From: CALFER01 sp964472395
GTDB taxonomy: Bacteria; CSSED10-310; CALFER01
Length of the DNA: 38,849 nucleotides
Reading direction: 5' to 3'
Assembly (NCBI GenBank): GCA_964472395.1
Contig: CAYYMM010000027.1
Coordinates: forward strand, 1 to 38,849
The notes below the pieces were generated by a model, which saw nothing but the letters and a program-made list of their open reading frames with translations, was not told the DNA's origin and did not search any database. Positions within the stretch are counted from its first letter, which is position 1; every line of letters starts with the position of its first letter. Of this stretch, positions 13,266 through 21,328 are shown one piece after another. Position numbers and translations under genes: made by a program.

Positions 13266-14234
13266 TCAATTACCGGTCGGAGCGGGAGTAGGATCGGCGA
13301 TATTCTTGAGAATGACTCTACCGGTTTCATCTCGCACGATCTGCGTTGCGGGAGCGATTTCCGATCGGGTGACGACGGGGGTGGATGTGGGAGCAGGGGT
13401 ATTCGGCGGAAGCAGGGATCCCTGAGCGATCGAGCCGCGGGGCTCTTCGATGACCACGCCATCCGGAGGTTCCTGTCCCATGTGAATGTTGCCTTGAGCA
13501 TCTCGCCAAACCTTCGAGGGTGCGGCGGTCATCTGCGAATTGACAGGCGCATTCGCATCGGAAGCAACCGTGGCTTTCGAATCCTCCAGCGGCTTTGCGA
13601 TTTCTGTTGTCGGAGCCGCGGCGGGTTGGAATTTTGGTTCGAGTAATTGCTTGAATTTACGGAATTCCGGATTCTCGGGTGATTTCCTCTGAGATAACAT
13701 GGCGGTTGAATTCGGGTATTTCTTAACCAGGAGATTCTCGATGCTGGTGAACTTTCCCTTCTGGATTCCCACTTTTTCGCGAAAATCTGCTGGATTGTCC
13801 GGGATGGCCTTCAGCAAGGCGAGAGTTGTATTGAATGTTTTATTGAGTTCGCCGAGATTCGAGAAGGATTCAGCATCGATGCCCTGGATGGGAGCAAGTT
13901 GATTGCGCAGGGATTCCGAGTTCTCGTAGATTTTGGTGAGTGTTTCGACGAGATTTCCCGTGGCATTGTAATGGTCGAACAGGTTCTTGATCAGGGAATC
14001 GTCGCCGGATCGTTCTTTTGTGAGCAACGCGTCATCGATATTGGCAAGTCCTTCCGAGGCGAAGAAGAAGCCGATCCGAACATCAGTCAACCAGGACTCC
14101 ATTTGTGTGTCGGATTTCATTTTTGCCTGGAGATCCGGTGTCGGTTCCGCCGGCTTCTGTGGCCCGCAGGCATTGAAAAACAAGCACAGACACATGATCA
14201 AGACACTCGCTGAAACGGTTGATTTATTTAGCAT
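13266..14234 (-). CDS. Lipoprotein with C-terminal DUF4124-like motif
   Basis: 322 residues. ATG 14234 has AAGGAG upstream and opens a lipoprotein signal: a basic start, a hydrophobic VLIMCLCLFF stretch and a lipobox ending NAC (Cys about residue 23). The mature part up to about 200 is helical and polar. A Pro/Ala/Thr-rich linker follows, then WRDAQGNIHMGQEPPDG near 245-261, which resembles the DUF4124 pattern (W-D--G--H-----P) often seen in envelope proteins. The last 50 residues are again Pro/Thr-rich. It is monocistronic, with its own promoter and terminator. Envelope localisation is well supported; function unknown. Confidence 0.8.
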   Translation of the reverse strand: MLNKSTVSASVLIMCLCLFFNACGPQKPAEPTPDLQAKMKSDTQMESWLTDVRIGFFFASEGLANIDDALLTKERSGDDSLIKNLFDHYNATGNLVETLTKIYENSESLRNQLAPIQGIDAESFSNLGELNKTFNTTLALLKAIPDNPADFREKVGIQKGKFTSIENLLVKKYPNSTAMLSQRKSPENPEFRKFKQLLEPKFQPAAAPTTEIAKPLEDSKATVASDANAPVNSQMTAAPSKVWRDAQGNIHMGQEPPDGVVIEEPRGSIAQGSLLPPNTPAPTSTPVVTRSEIAPATQIVRDETGRVILKNIADPTPAPTGN

Positions 14235-14279
14235 GGACCTTCTCCTTAGGCAGTCAAACAACTGATTGTTGCGGAAAGC

Positions 14280-14308
14280 ATTATAAAGGAAATGCTGACG
14301 TACGCCAA
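14280..14308 (-). promoter_or_regulatory. Promoter of the lipoprotein gene
   Basis: Minus strand: TTGGCG (14308-14303), 17-base spacer, perfect TATAAT (14285-14280). The start codon lies about 46 bases downstream of the -10, leaving a short leader with the AAGGAG Shine-Dalgarno. Confidence 0.7.
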
Positions 14309-14330
14309 CGGTCATCTTCTTTCAGGTAAT

Positions 14331-14360
14331 TTGACAATCCGGTTAGGCGAACACCATGAT
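14331..14360 (+). promoter_or_regulatory. Promoter of the sugar-isomerase-like gene
   Basis: TTGACA at 14331-14336, 18-base spacer, CATGAT at 14355-14360. The -10 overlaps an in-frame ATG at 14356, which would then lie upstream of the transcript. This supports the GTG at 14383, which has GGAGG five bases before it, as the true start. Confidence 0.55.
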
Positions 14361-14382
14361 ACAGCCAGTGTTGGAGGTGTAT

Positions 14383-15189
14383 GTGCAGATCGGAATGATG
14401 AACAATCCAGGGTATCCGATCGAGTCCGAAATCCGGTTTGCAGCGCAATCGGGATTCGATTACATCGATTATACGATCGAACCTCCCGAAGCAGAACTCA
14501 CGCCCGGAAACATCCGACTCATCAAGACTTTGCTGGCTGATCATGCGCTGGGAATCGTCGGCCATACCGCTTACTATCTCCCGATCGATTGCCCGTTTAC
14601 ACGCATTCGTGCGGCTGTGCGCGAGGAACTCGCGGAGCAGCTCGACCACTTCGCCGATCTCGGTGCATCCACCATGACCATCCACTTCAATCACTCTTAT
14701 CCCCATCGATTTTTCCGCACGGAAAGGAAATTCGAGTATTGGCAGGATGCGCTTGCTCCTCTCGCCGAGCACTGTGCAAGACTCGGCATGACTTTATTGC
14801 TCGAAAACACGTCAAATTGGCCGGAGCAGAGCAAGCTGTTGAAAAAACTGATCAAGAACATCACACACCTGGGATTCCATTATGATGCCGGCCACGCGTT
14901 TTTAATGCCGCAGGTATTGCCCCCTCTGATGCTCCTGCATCAATTCAGACACTATCTCATGCATGTCCATTTTTCTGATAACATGTGCGGACCGGATGAC
15001 CTGCATCTCCCGCTTGGTGCGGGACGTATTGTCTGGAAACAACTGGTTCGGGAACTCAAGAAGATCGGCTACGACCGCACCATCACGCTCGAGGTGTTTT
15101 CCCCAGATCGCGACTATCTGCTCCTCAGCCGTAAAAAACTGCGAGCGCTCTGGGATAACGGTGACGGTGCCAGCAAGGAGATGTTATGA
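14383..15189 (+). CDS. Sugar phosphate isomerase/epimerase-like TIM-barrel protein
   Basis: 268 residues from GTG 14383 (277 from ATG 14356). It begins VQIGMMNNPG and has the alternating pattern of the xylose isomerase-like/AP endonuclease 2 TIM barrel. Likely metal-site motifs are FDYIDYTIEPPE (Glu), VGHTAYYLP (His), MTIHFNHS, LLLENTSN (Glu), GFHYDAGHAF (Asp/His), HVHFSDN (His) and ITLEVFSP (Glu). Members isomerise or epimerise small sugars or cyclitols, or cleave sugar-like substrates; which one is not readable here. Its stop overlaps the start of the next gene (ATGA), so it is coupled to a small membrane protein. Family sure, reaction unknown. Confidence 0.85.
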   Translation: MQIGMMNNPGYPIESEIRFAAQSGFDYIDYTIEPPEAELTPGNIRLIKTLLADHALGIVGHTAYYLPIDCPFTRIRAAVREELAEQLDHFADLGASTMTIHFNHSYPHRFFRTERKFEYWQDALAPLAEHCARLGMTLLLENTSNWPEQSKLLKKLIKNITHLGFHYDAGHAFLMPQVLPPLMLLHQFRHYLMHVHFSDNMCGPDDLHLPLGAGRIVWKQLVRELKKIGYDRTITLEVFSPDRDYLLLSRKKLRALWDNGDGASKEML

Positions 15190-15626
15190 CAGAAGAATCA
15201 AACACGATGCCCCGGTTCAAGGCCGTTGTCGGCTCTGTATTCGGAGGCATGATCATTGGATTTCTCGCAGCCGCAGTCCTGTATAAGGCTGCTCCGGATT
15301 GGACCCCGGATTTCCTCGAATCCTCCCCGATCGTTTTTTTCGGGTTTTTCATTATCGTCTGTGGGATTCTCGGATGGATTCACGCTGTCGTTCCCGATGC
15401 GTCTCCAGTATCGCATTCATCCGGGCGCCATCCGCACCTTGGAAGCCTCTTCAGCGGTGCCTTGATCGGGTTTCTTGCATCCGCCGCTCTGTATGGACAT
15501 CTCCCGACCTGGATTCCCATCGTAATCCGGGAATCCCCGTGGGTATTCTTCACCGGCATGATGATGCTCTGTGCGGTGGCCGGATTCGCTTATGCGAAGG
15601 CGGATGAGATCCCGATCGAATCCTGA
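15186..15626 (+). CDS. Small four-helix membrane protein with internal duplication
   Basis: 146 residues with four hydrophobic segments arranged as two copies of about 52 residues. The first copy (about 16-67) reads GSVFGGMIIGFLAAAVLYK...VFFGFF and ends GWIHA. The second (about 86-137) reads GSLFSGALIGFLASAALYG...VFFTGM and ends GFAYA. The copies align without gaps, each ending in a short soluble tail. The start overlaps the stop of the isomerase-like gene. The glycine-rich helices suggest close helix packing, as in small channels or transporters, but no family is recognised. Membrane protein certain, function unknown. Confidence 0.8.
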   Translation: MTEESNTMPRFKAVVGSVFGGMIIGFLAAAVLYKAAPDWTPDFLESSPIVFFGFFIIVCGILGWIHAVVPDASPVSHSSGRHPHLGSLFSGALIGFLASAALYGHLPTWIPIVIRESPWVFFTGMMMLCAVAGFAYAKADEIPIES

Positions 15627-15633
15627 ACGTCCT

Positions 15634-15861
15634 TCAGTGGCTGCACGTTGAGCAATGTGCCCCCGAGCAGGAACTTGAGCATCCGCAGCTCCGGCCGGAA
15701 GTTTCGCTGCGGGAACACAGCCCGGAGTAACTGAAGGTCGAGATTCGCTTTCGGATATCAGCGGATTGACAGGATGGGCATACCACACGGGTATCAGTGG
15801 ATCGGATCAGCTTTTCGAAGCGAATCGCACAGAGATTGCATTCAAACTCAAAGATTGGCAT
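15634..15861 (-). CDS. FmdB-type zinc ribbon protein
   Basis: 75 residues from ATG 15861. The opening MPIFEFECNLCAIRFEKL and the following CPSC make the two CxxC knuckles of the FmdB regulatory-protein zinc ribbon (pattern MPxYEYxCxxC). The C-terminal 30 residues are very rich in Cys and Ser (SCGCSSSC, CSTC), as is common in this family. Members occur near regulators and amidases and their role is poorly defined. It ends 7 bases from the convergent membrane-protein gene and follows the transaldolase stop by 30 bases. A Shine-Dalgarno is weak, suggesting coupling with the upstream gene. Confidence 0.85.
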   Translation of the reverse strand: MPIFEFECNLCAIRFEKLIRSTDTRVVCPSCQSADIRKRISTFSYSGLCSRSETSGRSCGCSSSCSGAHCSTCSH

Positions 15862-15891
15862 GTCGGAGTCTCGGATGAGCAATCCCGGGCA

Positions 15892-16539
15892 TCAGGCTTT
15901 CGGGATTTTCGCAGCATCCGCCATGAACTTGGCGACACCGATATCCGTCAGCGGGTGCTTGAACAACTGTTTGAAGGTGCTGTGGGGGATGGTCACGATA
16001 TCTGCTCCGCAGCGTGCTGCTTCCAGTACATGAATCGGATGACGGATGGACGCGACGATGATCTCGGTTTCATATCCATAATTGTCGTAGATCGAAACAA
16101 TATCGGTCACCAGATCCATCCCGGGCTGCGAGACATCGTCGAGACGGCCGACGAACGGACTGACATAATCCACTCCGATTTTTGCGCAAAGCAGGGCCTG
16201 GATGGGTGAGAACACGAGGGTCATGTTGATAGGGATTTCGAGATCGACGAGTTTATTGGCGGCCTTGATCCCTTCTTCGACCATGGGGATCTTGATCACG
16301 ATGTTTTCATGAATATCCGACAACACCCGGGCCTCTTCGATCATCCCGGCTGAATCCATGGAAAGGACTTCTGCCGAGATCGGGCCGTCGACAATACCGC
16401 AGATTTCTTCGAGCACTTCGGTGTATTTTCGTCCGGTTTTGGCAACGAGCGATGGATTGGTTGTCACTCCGTCGACCAAGCCGAATTCCGCGGCTTCACG
16501 AATCTCGGATACATGGGCCGTATCAAGAAAAAACTTCAT
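15892..16539 (-). CDS. tal: Transaldolase / fructose-6-phosphate aldolase (TalC/FSA type)
   Basis: 215 residues, the length of the short (FSA/TalC) subfamily. It starts MKFFLDTA with conserved GLVDGVTTNPSL, and the Schiff-base lysine sits in IVIKIPM. NMTLVFSPIQAL, YVSPFVGRLDD and ASIRHPIHV complete the signature. It transfers a dihydroxyacetone unit in the pentose phosphate pathway or cleaves fructose 6-phosphate; both exist in this subfamily. AAGGAG lies eight bases before ATG 16539, while a longer upstream frame has no Shine-Dalgarno. Transcribed divergently from the HD phosphohydrolase gene. Confidence 0.94.
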   Translation of the reverse strand: MKFFLDTAHVSEIREAAEFGLVDGVTTNPSLVAKTGRKYTEVLEEICGIVDGPISAEVLSMDSAGMIEEARVLSDIHENIVIKIPMVEEGIKAANKLVDLEIPINMTLVFSPIQALLCAKIGVDYVSPFVGRLDDVSQPGMDLVTDIVSIYDNYGYETEIIVASIRHPIHVLEAARCGADIVTIPHSTFKQLFKHPLTDIGVAKFMADAAKIPKA

Positions 16540-16600
16540 TTCAATGCTCCTTCGGGAATGGGGAATGATTCGACATCGAACATCCGCTTGTCTAAAATCC

Positions 16601-16630
16601 AGTATAGTGTCGGCTCGAACCATTCTGCAA
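16601..16630 (-). promoter_or_regulatory. Possible promoter of the transaldolase gene
   Basis: Minus strand: TTGCAG (16630-16625), 18-base spacer, TATACT (16606-16601). The -10 is good and the -35 weak. It lies in the 133-base divergent region between tal and the HD-domain gene. Confidence 0.4.
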
Positions 16631-16672
16631 GAAATCTCGGCCACCGGACCGGGATGCTATGGGAATACAGAC

Positions 16673-18016
16673 ATGGACAAGACTATACGGGACAATATTC
16701 ACGGTGACATTCCGGTTTCATCCGTCCAGCGGGAGATTCTCGATACGCCCGCCATGCAACGATTGAGAGGCATCAAGCAACTCGGCACCTCCAATCTCGT
16801 GTATCCCTGCGCCGTTCATTCGCGTTTCCAGCACTCGCTGGGAACATGTTTCATGGCCAAACGGATTCTCGCGGCATTGCGAGACAACTGTGGATTCGAG
16901 ATCGATCGACGGGAGGAGGAGGCGATCGCGCTCGCCGCGCTGCTTCACGACATCACGCATATCCCGTTCGGCCATACCCTCGAGGATGAACGCCGGATCT
17001 TTCCCCGCCATGATATGGACGATCAGCGGCTGGAGTATTTCGTCGGTGCGGGGGAGATCGCTGCGATTCTCAGGAGAGAAAAACTGCTGAATCGGGTCAA
17101 AAGTCTGCTGTCGGCTCATGACGACACTCCGGAAAATCCGCCGTATGCGTCCCAAATCATTTCCCACGCTATCTGCGCCGATCTGCTGGATTATCTCAGA
17201 CGCGACGCCGTCAATTGCGGACTCAAACTGGACTTCGATGACCGGATTTTCCGATATTTTATGATCGAGTCCGACCGACTGATTCTGAACCTCCAGAAAG
17301 ATGGCCTTTTCCGCCACGATGCCTTCTCGGAAGTCATCCACCTCCTTAGAATCCGATACTTCCTAACGGAACGAGTCTATTATCACCATGCGAAGATCGC
17401 AGCGGGCGCCATGCTATCGCGCGCGGTCGAGCAGGCGGCTGCGAAAGGATTCGATTCCGAACGTCTCTACGGCTTGACGGACGATGCGCTGCTCTATGTG
17501 CTGCAAACCGAATATCAGGGCGATCGAACCATTGCGAGATTGATGCGGCGATTCCTGGGAAGGACGTTCTACAAACGCTGCTTTGTGCTCACCGAACACA
17601 ATCTGAGTCCCGAGAGTCGCAGGGAGTTATCGGACAAGTATCATCTCAACCTGAAAGATGAACGCACGAAAGCGGAACGACACATTGCGAAAGTTGCTCG
17701 GATTCCCCACGAGTCCGTTATCGTATATGCGCCGCCTCCCTCCATGAATCTCAAAGAAGCTGATGTGCTCGTCAAGGTGGACCACTCCGGTGCACGACCC
17801 CTGGTCAACTGGAAAAACCGCGAAGTGGCCTCCCTGCAGGAAAAGTTCGGGAAACTCTGGAAATTCTATGTCTTTATCGATCCCGACTATCAGCAGAGAT
17901 TCAAGACGATTTCGGATGCCTGTGAATCCTATTTCGGGCGTGAGAACGAACTGCATCTGATCCAGATCGGGCAACTATCGCTGTTTCCGGCGGCCGGCAC
18001 GATGTTCGACGCGTGA
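16673..18016 (+). CDS. HD-domain phosphohydrolase (dGTPase-like)
   Basis: 447 residues. After the opening IHGDIPVSSVQREILDTPAMQRL come HSRFQHSLG and LLHDITHIPFGHTLED, the His and His-Asp metal ligands of the HD superfamily, followed by an SHAICADLLDYLRRD segment with a further metal-ligand Asp. The whole pattern is that of dNTP triphosphohydrolase-like HD proteins, which act on nucleotides in the cytosol. The C-terminal 150 residues carry no motif I recognise. ATG 16673 is chosen by homology; a GGGAA precedes it, and the frame is open much further upstream but there overlaps tal. A hairpin follows the stop. Fold sure, substrate inferred. Confidence 0.85.
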   Translation: MDKTIRDNIHGDIPVSSVQREILDTPAMQRLRGIKQLGTSNLVYPCAVHSRFQHSLGTCFMAKRILAALRDNCGFEIDRREEEAIALAALLHDITHIPFGHTLEDERRIFPRHDMDDQRLEYFVGAGEIAAILRREKLLNRVKSLLSAHDDTPENPPYASQIISHAICADLLDYLRRDAVNCGLKLDFDDRIFRYFMIESDRLILNLQKDGLFRHDAFSEVIHLLRIRYFLTERVYYHHAKIAAGAMLSRAVEQAAAKGFDSERLYGLTDDALLYVLQTEYQGDRTIARLMRRFLGRTFYKRCFVLTEHNLSPESRRELSDKYHLNLKDERTKAERHIAKVARIPHESVIVYAPPPSMNLKEADVLVKVDHSGARPLVNWKNREVASLQEKFGKLWKFYVFIDPDYQQRFKTISDACESYFGRENELHLIQIGQLSLFPAAGTMFDA

Positions 18017-18036
18017 GGCACGTGTGACGTGCCTTT
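18017..18036 (+). terminator. Hairpin after the HD-domain gene
   Basis: A perfect 7-base stem GGCACGT/ACGTGCC (18017-18023, 18027-18033) with a 3-base loop starts immediately after the stop codon. Only three T residues follow, so it is a weak terminator or a 3' stabilising hairpin. Confidence 0.45.
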
Positions 18037-18067
18037 CGTCAGCTTGAAGGTATTGCGCCTCGGAGCA

Positions 18068-18097
18068 TTGTGCGAGACGGTTGATATCTGGTATACC
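18068..18097 (+). promoter_or_regulatory. Possible promoter of the GAF/degenerate-GGDEF gene
   Basis: TTGTGC (18068-18073), 18-base spacer, TG-G-TATACC (18089-18097), an extended -10 type. It lies 32 bases before the ATG at 18129. Confidence 0.4.
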
Positions 18098-18128
18098 GAC
18101 CTCAAATGGGTTCAATTGGAGGATGACC

Positions 18129-19163
18129 ATGGAACCGACCGGACAGGACGAGTTGAACGAGTTTCGCATCTCTTCAAAGATAAAACTGCCAAATCTCAGA
18201 TCACTGCTTTCCAGCATCGGCCAGCAACTCTGCGAGTTACTAAACACGAAACGCGTTGCGATCTACCTGAAGGGGCGGGAATCCGGCAATTGGGCGCTCG
18301 CGATCGCGCGCGACCTCCCGCCGGATCTCGAAAAACGAGCTGGCATCATCAATCAGGATCGCTCGGAGATGCTCGTCGAAGCCCTGAATTCGAAACAACC
18401 CTGCCTGCTCGTCGAAGCGTTATCCGTTGAAGATGCGTCGATCGAGGGAATCGAAAACCTTATTATTGCACCGATGAAGACCCAGGATGAGATCATGGGG
18501 TTGCTGATAACGGATTTCGATGCATTTGCAGCCCTGTCGGAAAAACATCTCATCCAACTGAGTCTTGCGGCTCAACTCCTGAAGGTTGCGATTGAACGCG
18601 AGTTTCTCGCATTGCAAGTTGCACGGCTCGAAAAGGAAACCACCGCCGCTACGATGCCGGATCCGCAGAAAATGGTCTATAGTGAATCCTTCATCAAATG
18701 GTTTCTCGATATCGAAATCGAACGTTCCGTGCGGCACGGGTCTAAGTTCTCCGTTCTGATCATCGGAATCGACAATCTGGCACATCTCATGAGCCAGTTT
18801 CCGGAGAGCACGATCGAGCAATACACGTCGATGTTGAGCGACGCCCTGAACCATCTCGTTCGAAAGTGTGATTTGCTCATCCGAAGAAGTGCCAACGAAT
18901 TCATGATTATATCGATGGAGCAGAACGAGGCGGGGGCGATGGTGTTCGCAGAAAAACTCCGACATCGGGCAAAAGAAACGACTCTCATGGTTCAGGGTCA
19001 GGTTCTATCTTCGACGATGAGCATCGGAATCGCACTGTCACCGACGCACGAGGAGCGAGTGACGAGCAAGGAAATGATGATGCGTGCTGAAATAGCGCTC
19101 AGGATCGCCATGGGTCGAGGTAACCGTGTGCGCATCTGGAAGTCCGAGGAAGAAACCCAATGA
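18129..19163 (+). CDS. GAF-like sensor with degenerate GGDEF domain
   Basis: 344 residues. GGAGG precedes ATG 18129. Residues about 10-170 form a GAF-like domain (a VAIYLKGRESGNWALA core and a LIIAPMKTQDEIMGLLITDF core). A short coiled linker follows, then a domain of about 160 residues with the shape of GGDEF: FSVLIIGIDN, a helical stretch, RRSANEFMIIS and STMSIGIALSP. The signature GGDEF is replaced by SANEF, so the glycines and the metal-binding Asp needed for c-di-GMP synthesis are lost. It is probably a c-di-GMP/GTP receptor or a purely structural signalling module. It ends 2 bases from the convergent ubiE gene. Confidence 0.82.
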   Translation: MEPTGQDELNEFRISSKIKLPNLRSLLSSIGQQLCELLNTKRVAIYLKGRESGNWALAIARDLPPDLEKRAGIINQDRSEMLVEALNSKQPCLLVEALSVEDASIEGIENLIIAPMKTQDEIMGLLITDFDAFAALSEKHLIQLSLAAQLLKVAIEREFLALQVARLEKETTAATMPDPQKMVYSESFIKWFLDIEIERSVRHGSKFSVLIIGIDNLAHLMSQFPESTIEQYTSMLSDALNHLVRKCDLLIRRSANEFMIISMEQNEAGAMVFAEKLRHRAKETTLMVQGQVLSSTMSIGIALSPTHEERVTSKEMMMRAEIALRIAMGRGNRVRIWKSEEETQ

Positions 19164-19165
19164 CA

Positions 19166-19882
19166 TCATTCCGGTGATCGGGCCGGAGTACCTTGTTTTC
19201 GGGCGAGATGCAGGGCGACGACACCCCAGGTGTACCGAACGACTTTGATCGTGCAAAAACCCGATCGTTCCAGAACCTGAGTCAATGTATCGGCATCATA
19301 AAAACACAGAATACTGGTTGCGAGGTATTGATAAGGGGATGTCTCGGAGGAAAACAGACGACTGATCGGTACAACCGTGAGTCTGACGAACAGGTGAAAG
19401 AAGAACCGGATCAATCGGGATTCAGGTTGACTGGTTTCAAGCAGGACCAGGAGGCCTCCAGGGCGGATCACCCGACAGCACTCCTTAAAATACCGATCCA
19501 GACCGCCTGGTGATTGGTTGAGATTCCGGACGGCGAACGTGATGCTGATCCCATCCAGCGAATTGTCTCGAATTGGCAAATTCGAACATTCCGCAGCCAG
19601 AACCCGGATGGACTCCGGAATCCCCTTCCGTATGAAGCGCTTCAGCATGGCCGGTGAGAAATCGGCAGCTAGGACAAATCGCACTGATTCGGACCGGTTG
19701 GCAAGCTCTATGGCCGTTTCCCCGGTTCCTGTACACATATCGAGCCAGATATCGATCGGAATTCGGGAGATGTGCCGGACAGCGCGGCGACGCCAGAATC
19801 GATCGAGTCCCAGGGTGACGGCGCGGTTGACGCGTTCATACTCCGGAGCGATTCGCTCGTAGAACGATTTGAACGCGACCAT
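19166..19882 (-). CDS. ubiE: UbiE/MenG-type quinone biosynthesis C-methyltransferase
   Basis: 238 residues. FYERIAPEYERVNRAVTLGLDRFWRR is the UbiE family opening, WLDMCTGTGE is SAM motif I, and ISITFAVRNLNQSPGG matches the family FGVRNV segment. It methylates demethylmenaquinone (or the ubiquinone precursor) at the membrane surface. The C-terminal half has the expected PYQYLATSI stretch. No Shine-Dalgarno is evident, but its ATG lies two bases after the radical SAM stop, so it is probably translationally coupled. No other menaquinone genes are in the window, so the final quinone is inferred. Confidence 0.9.
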   Translation of the reverse strand: MVAFKSFYERIAPEYERVNRAVTLGLDRFWRRRAVRHISRIPIDIWLDMCTGTGETAIELANRSESVRFVLAADFSPAMLKRFIRKGIPESIRVLAAECSNLPIRDNSLDGISITFAVRNLNQSPGGLDRYFKECCRVIRPGGLLVLLETSQPESRLIRFFFHLFVRLTVVPISRLFSSETSPYQYLATSILCFYDADTLTQVLERSGFCTIKVVRYTWGVVALHLARKQGTPARSPE

Positions 19883-19884
19883 GA

Positions 19885-21273
19885 TCAGTAAGCGGATTTC
19901 CAGATCAGTTTTCTGAGCGCTTTGTCGACGAAGTGCGGAATTCTACGCCAGGAATAGCGAAGAATCCGATACAGCGTGAGGGGGCGAAGAAAAAACCGGA
20001 AGAATGCGAGATTGTAAAGGTATCCGAGGCGTCTGAGCGACATGCCGCGGGGTGCGTAGACATGTTCGTCCAGTCCGATATTGCTGCCATCCATCGGCTT
20101 GATCTCACCCGACGCGATCAATCGGTCATACTCCTCACAGCCCGGCATGACGATGTACGTATTGATACTGACGAGAAAAAGAGGAAGATCCAGGATGAAC
20201 CGGATAGTTTGCCGTGTTTCAGATTCCGTTTCGGTCGGAAACCCGAGAATGAACAGACCCATAATTCGAATGGAGGTATTGGATGTAATCAAGCGCGCTT
20301 TCTGACGAATGACTTCCTTGTCGATCCCTTTACGCATGTAATCGAGCACCCGCTGACTGCCGGATTCGAAGCCGACCGAGATGACATTGCATCCAGCTTT
20401 GTCCATCAGTTTGACGAGTTCCTTGTCGAGATAATCCAGGCGGGCACCGCAACAGTTCCACCGAACCTTCCAGCCTCGTGCGAGAATCGCTTCACACAAA
20501 CGCTGCACATACTTGGGATCCATCAGGAAGTTATCATCGATGAAATCGAAATGGACGACCCCATATCGGGTCATCAGCAATTCCATTTCTTCCAATACGC
20601 GTTCGAGTGATCGGCGTCGGATGATTTTACCATTGACGACGTTCTGTGCACAGAACGTGCATCGATACGGGCATCCGCGACTCGTCAGGATCGGCGCTCC
20701 CGGATACTCCGGTGACCAAAAATACCAGCGATCCTTGTAATTGCGAGGATCAATGAGATCCCACGCCGGGAAGTCGAAATCATCGAGCTGCCTGTGGAAA
20801 TACGATGGGTGGGTCTCAATCCCGTTCTCCGTGCGTCGAATGAGTCCGGGAATTCCTTCGAATTGTCCCGACCCGGATTCGAGAACCTCGAGCAATTTGG
20901 GGAACGCGATTTCTCCTTCTCCTCGGACGCCGAAATCGGCTTCCTTGAAAAATGCCATCGACTCCTCGGAAGGAATTACCGACATATGCGGTCCACCCAG
21001 CACAATTACGAGATCAGGAAACAATTTTCGGGCGATTTCGGTGCAGGTCCGGATGGAGGCGATTTCGAGAGAGAAGGTTTTGATTCCGAGAACATCGGGG
21101 CGAAATTCCTGAAGAGCCCGGGAAAAATCATCGTGATTACTATGCTTTTCTGCCTGCAGGATGGTGACGGAATGGTTTTGCTTCCGAAGCGCAGTTGCCA
21201 AGTAGGCCAGCCCGAGATCCGGGATTTGCATATGGCTCTTCAGAGCCGGCGGTACGGTCAGGAAAACTCTCAT
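19885..21273 (-). CDS. B12-binding-domain radical SAM protein
   Basis: 462 residues. The N-terminal 150 residues form a cobalamin-binding-like Rossmann domain (IPDLGLAYLATAL, VLGIKTFS, IVLGGPHMSV). The radical SAM [4Fe-4S] motif CPYRCTFC follows near 205-212 after APILTSRG, then a TIM-barrel core (HFDFIDDNF, SVGFESGS, GLFILGFPTET). This is the class B layout of methylases and related enzymes that act on unactivated carbons in lipids, antibiotics or cofactors. The C-terminal 90 residues are basic and partly hydrophobic. GAGGAGGT precedes the ATG. Coupled to ubiE downstream, which hints at a quinone or lipid substrate. The reaction cannot be assigned. Confidence 0.88.
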   Translation of the reverse strand: MRVFLTVPPALKSHMQIPDLGLAYLATALRKQNHSVTILQAEKHSNHDDFSRALQEFRPDVLGIKTFSLEIASIRTCTEIARKLFPDLVIVLGGPHMSVIPSEESMAFFKEADFGVRGEGEIAFPKLLEVLESGSGQFEGIPGLIRRTENGIETHPSYFHRQLDDFDFPAWDLIDPRNYKDRWYFWSPEYPGAPILTSRGCPYRCTFCAQNVVNGKIIRRRSLERVLEEMELLMTRYGVVHFDFIDDNFLMDPKYVQRLCEAILARGWKVRWNCCGARLDYLDKELVKLMDKAGCNVISVGFESGSQRVLDYMRKGIDKEVIRQKARLITSNTSIRIMGLFILGFPTETESETRQTIRFILDLPLFLVSINTYIVMPGCEEYDRLIASGEIKPMDGSNIGLDEHVYAPRGMSLRRLGYLYNLAFFRFFLRPLTLYRILRYSWRRIPHFVDKALRKLIWKSAY

Positions 21274-21287
21274 CCGAGTTACCTCCT

Positions 21288-21328
21288 CAGGTATTCTATT
21301 TTTGAGCTGTTCTCAAGTCAAATACCTG
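21288..21328 (-). promoter_or_regulatory. Promoter of the radical SAM-ubiE unit inside a nested inverted repeat
   Basis: Minus strand: TTGACT (21321-21316), 17-base spacer, TAGAAT (21298-21293), a strong promoter. An outer 8-base inverted repeat CAGGTATT/AATACCTG (21288-21295, 21321-21328) brackets it, and an inner TTGAG/CTCAA repeat (21302-21316) shares nearly the same centre. It could be an operator for a dimeric regulator, or an RNA hairpin in read-through from the upstream gene. Confidence 0.6.

Noticed and set aside
16358..16672. Upstream extension of the HD-domain frame
   Set aside because: It overlaps the transaldolase gene in antisense and has no family resemblance. The protein homology begins at ATG 16673.
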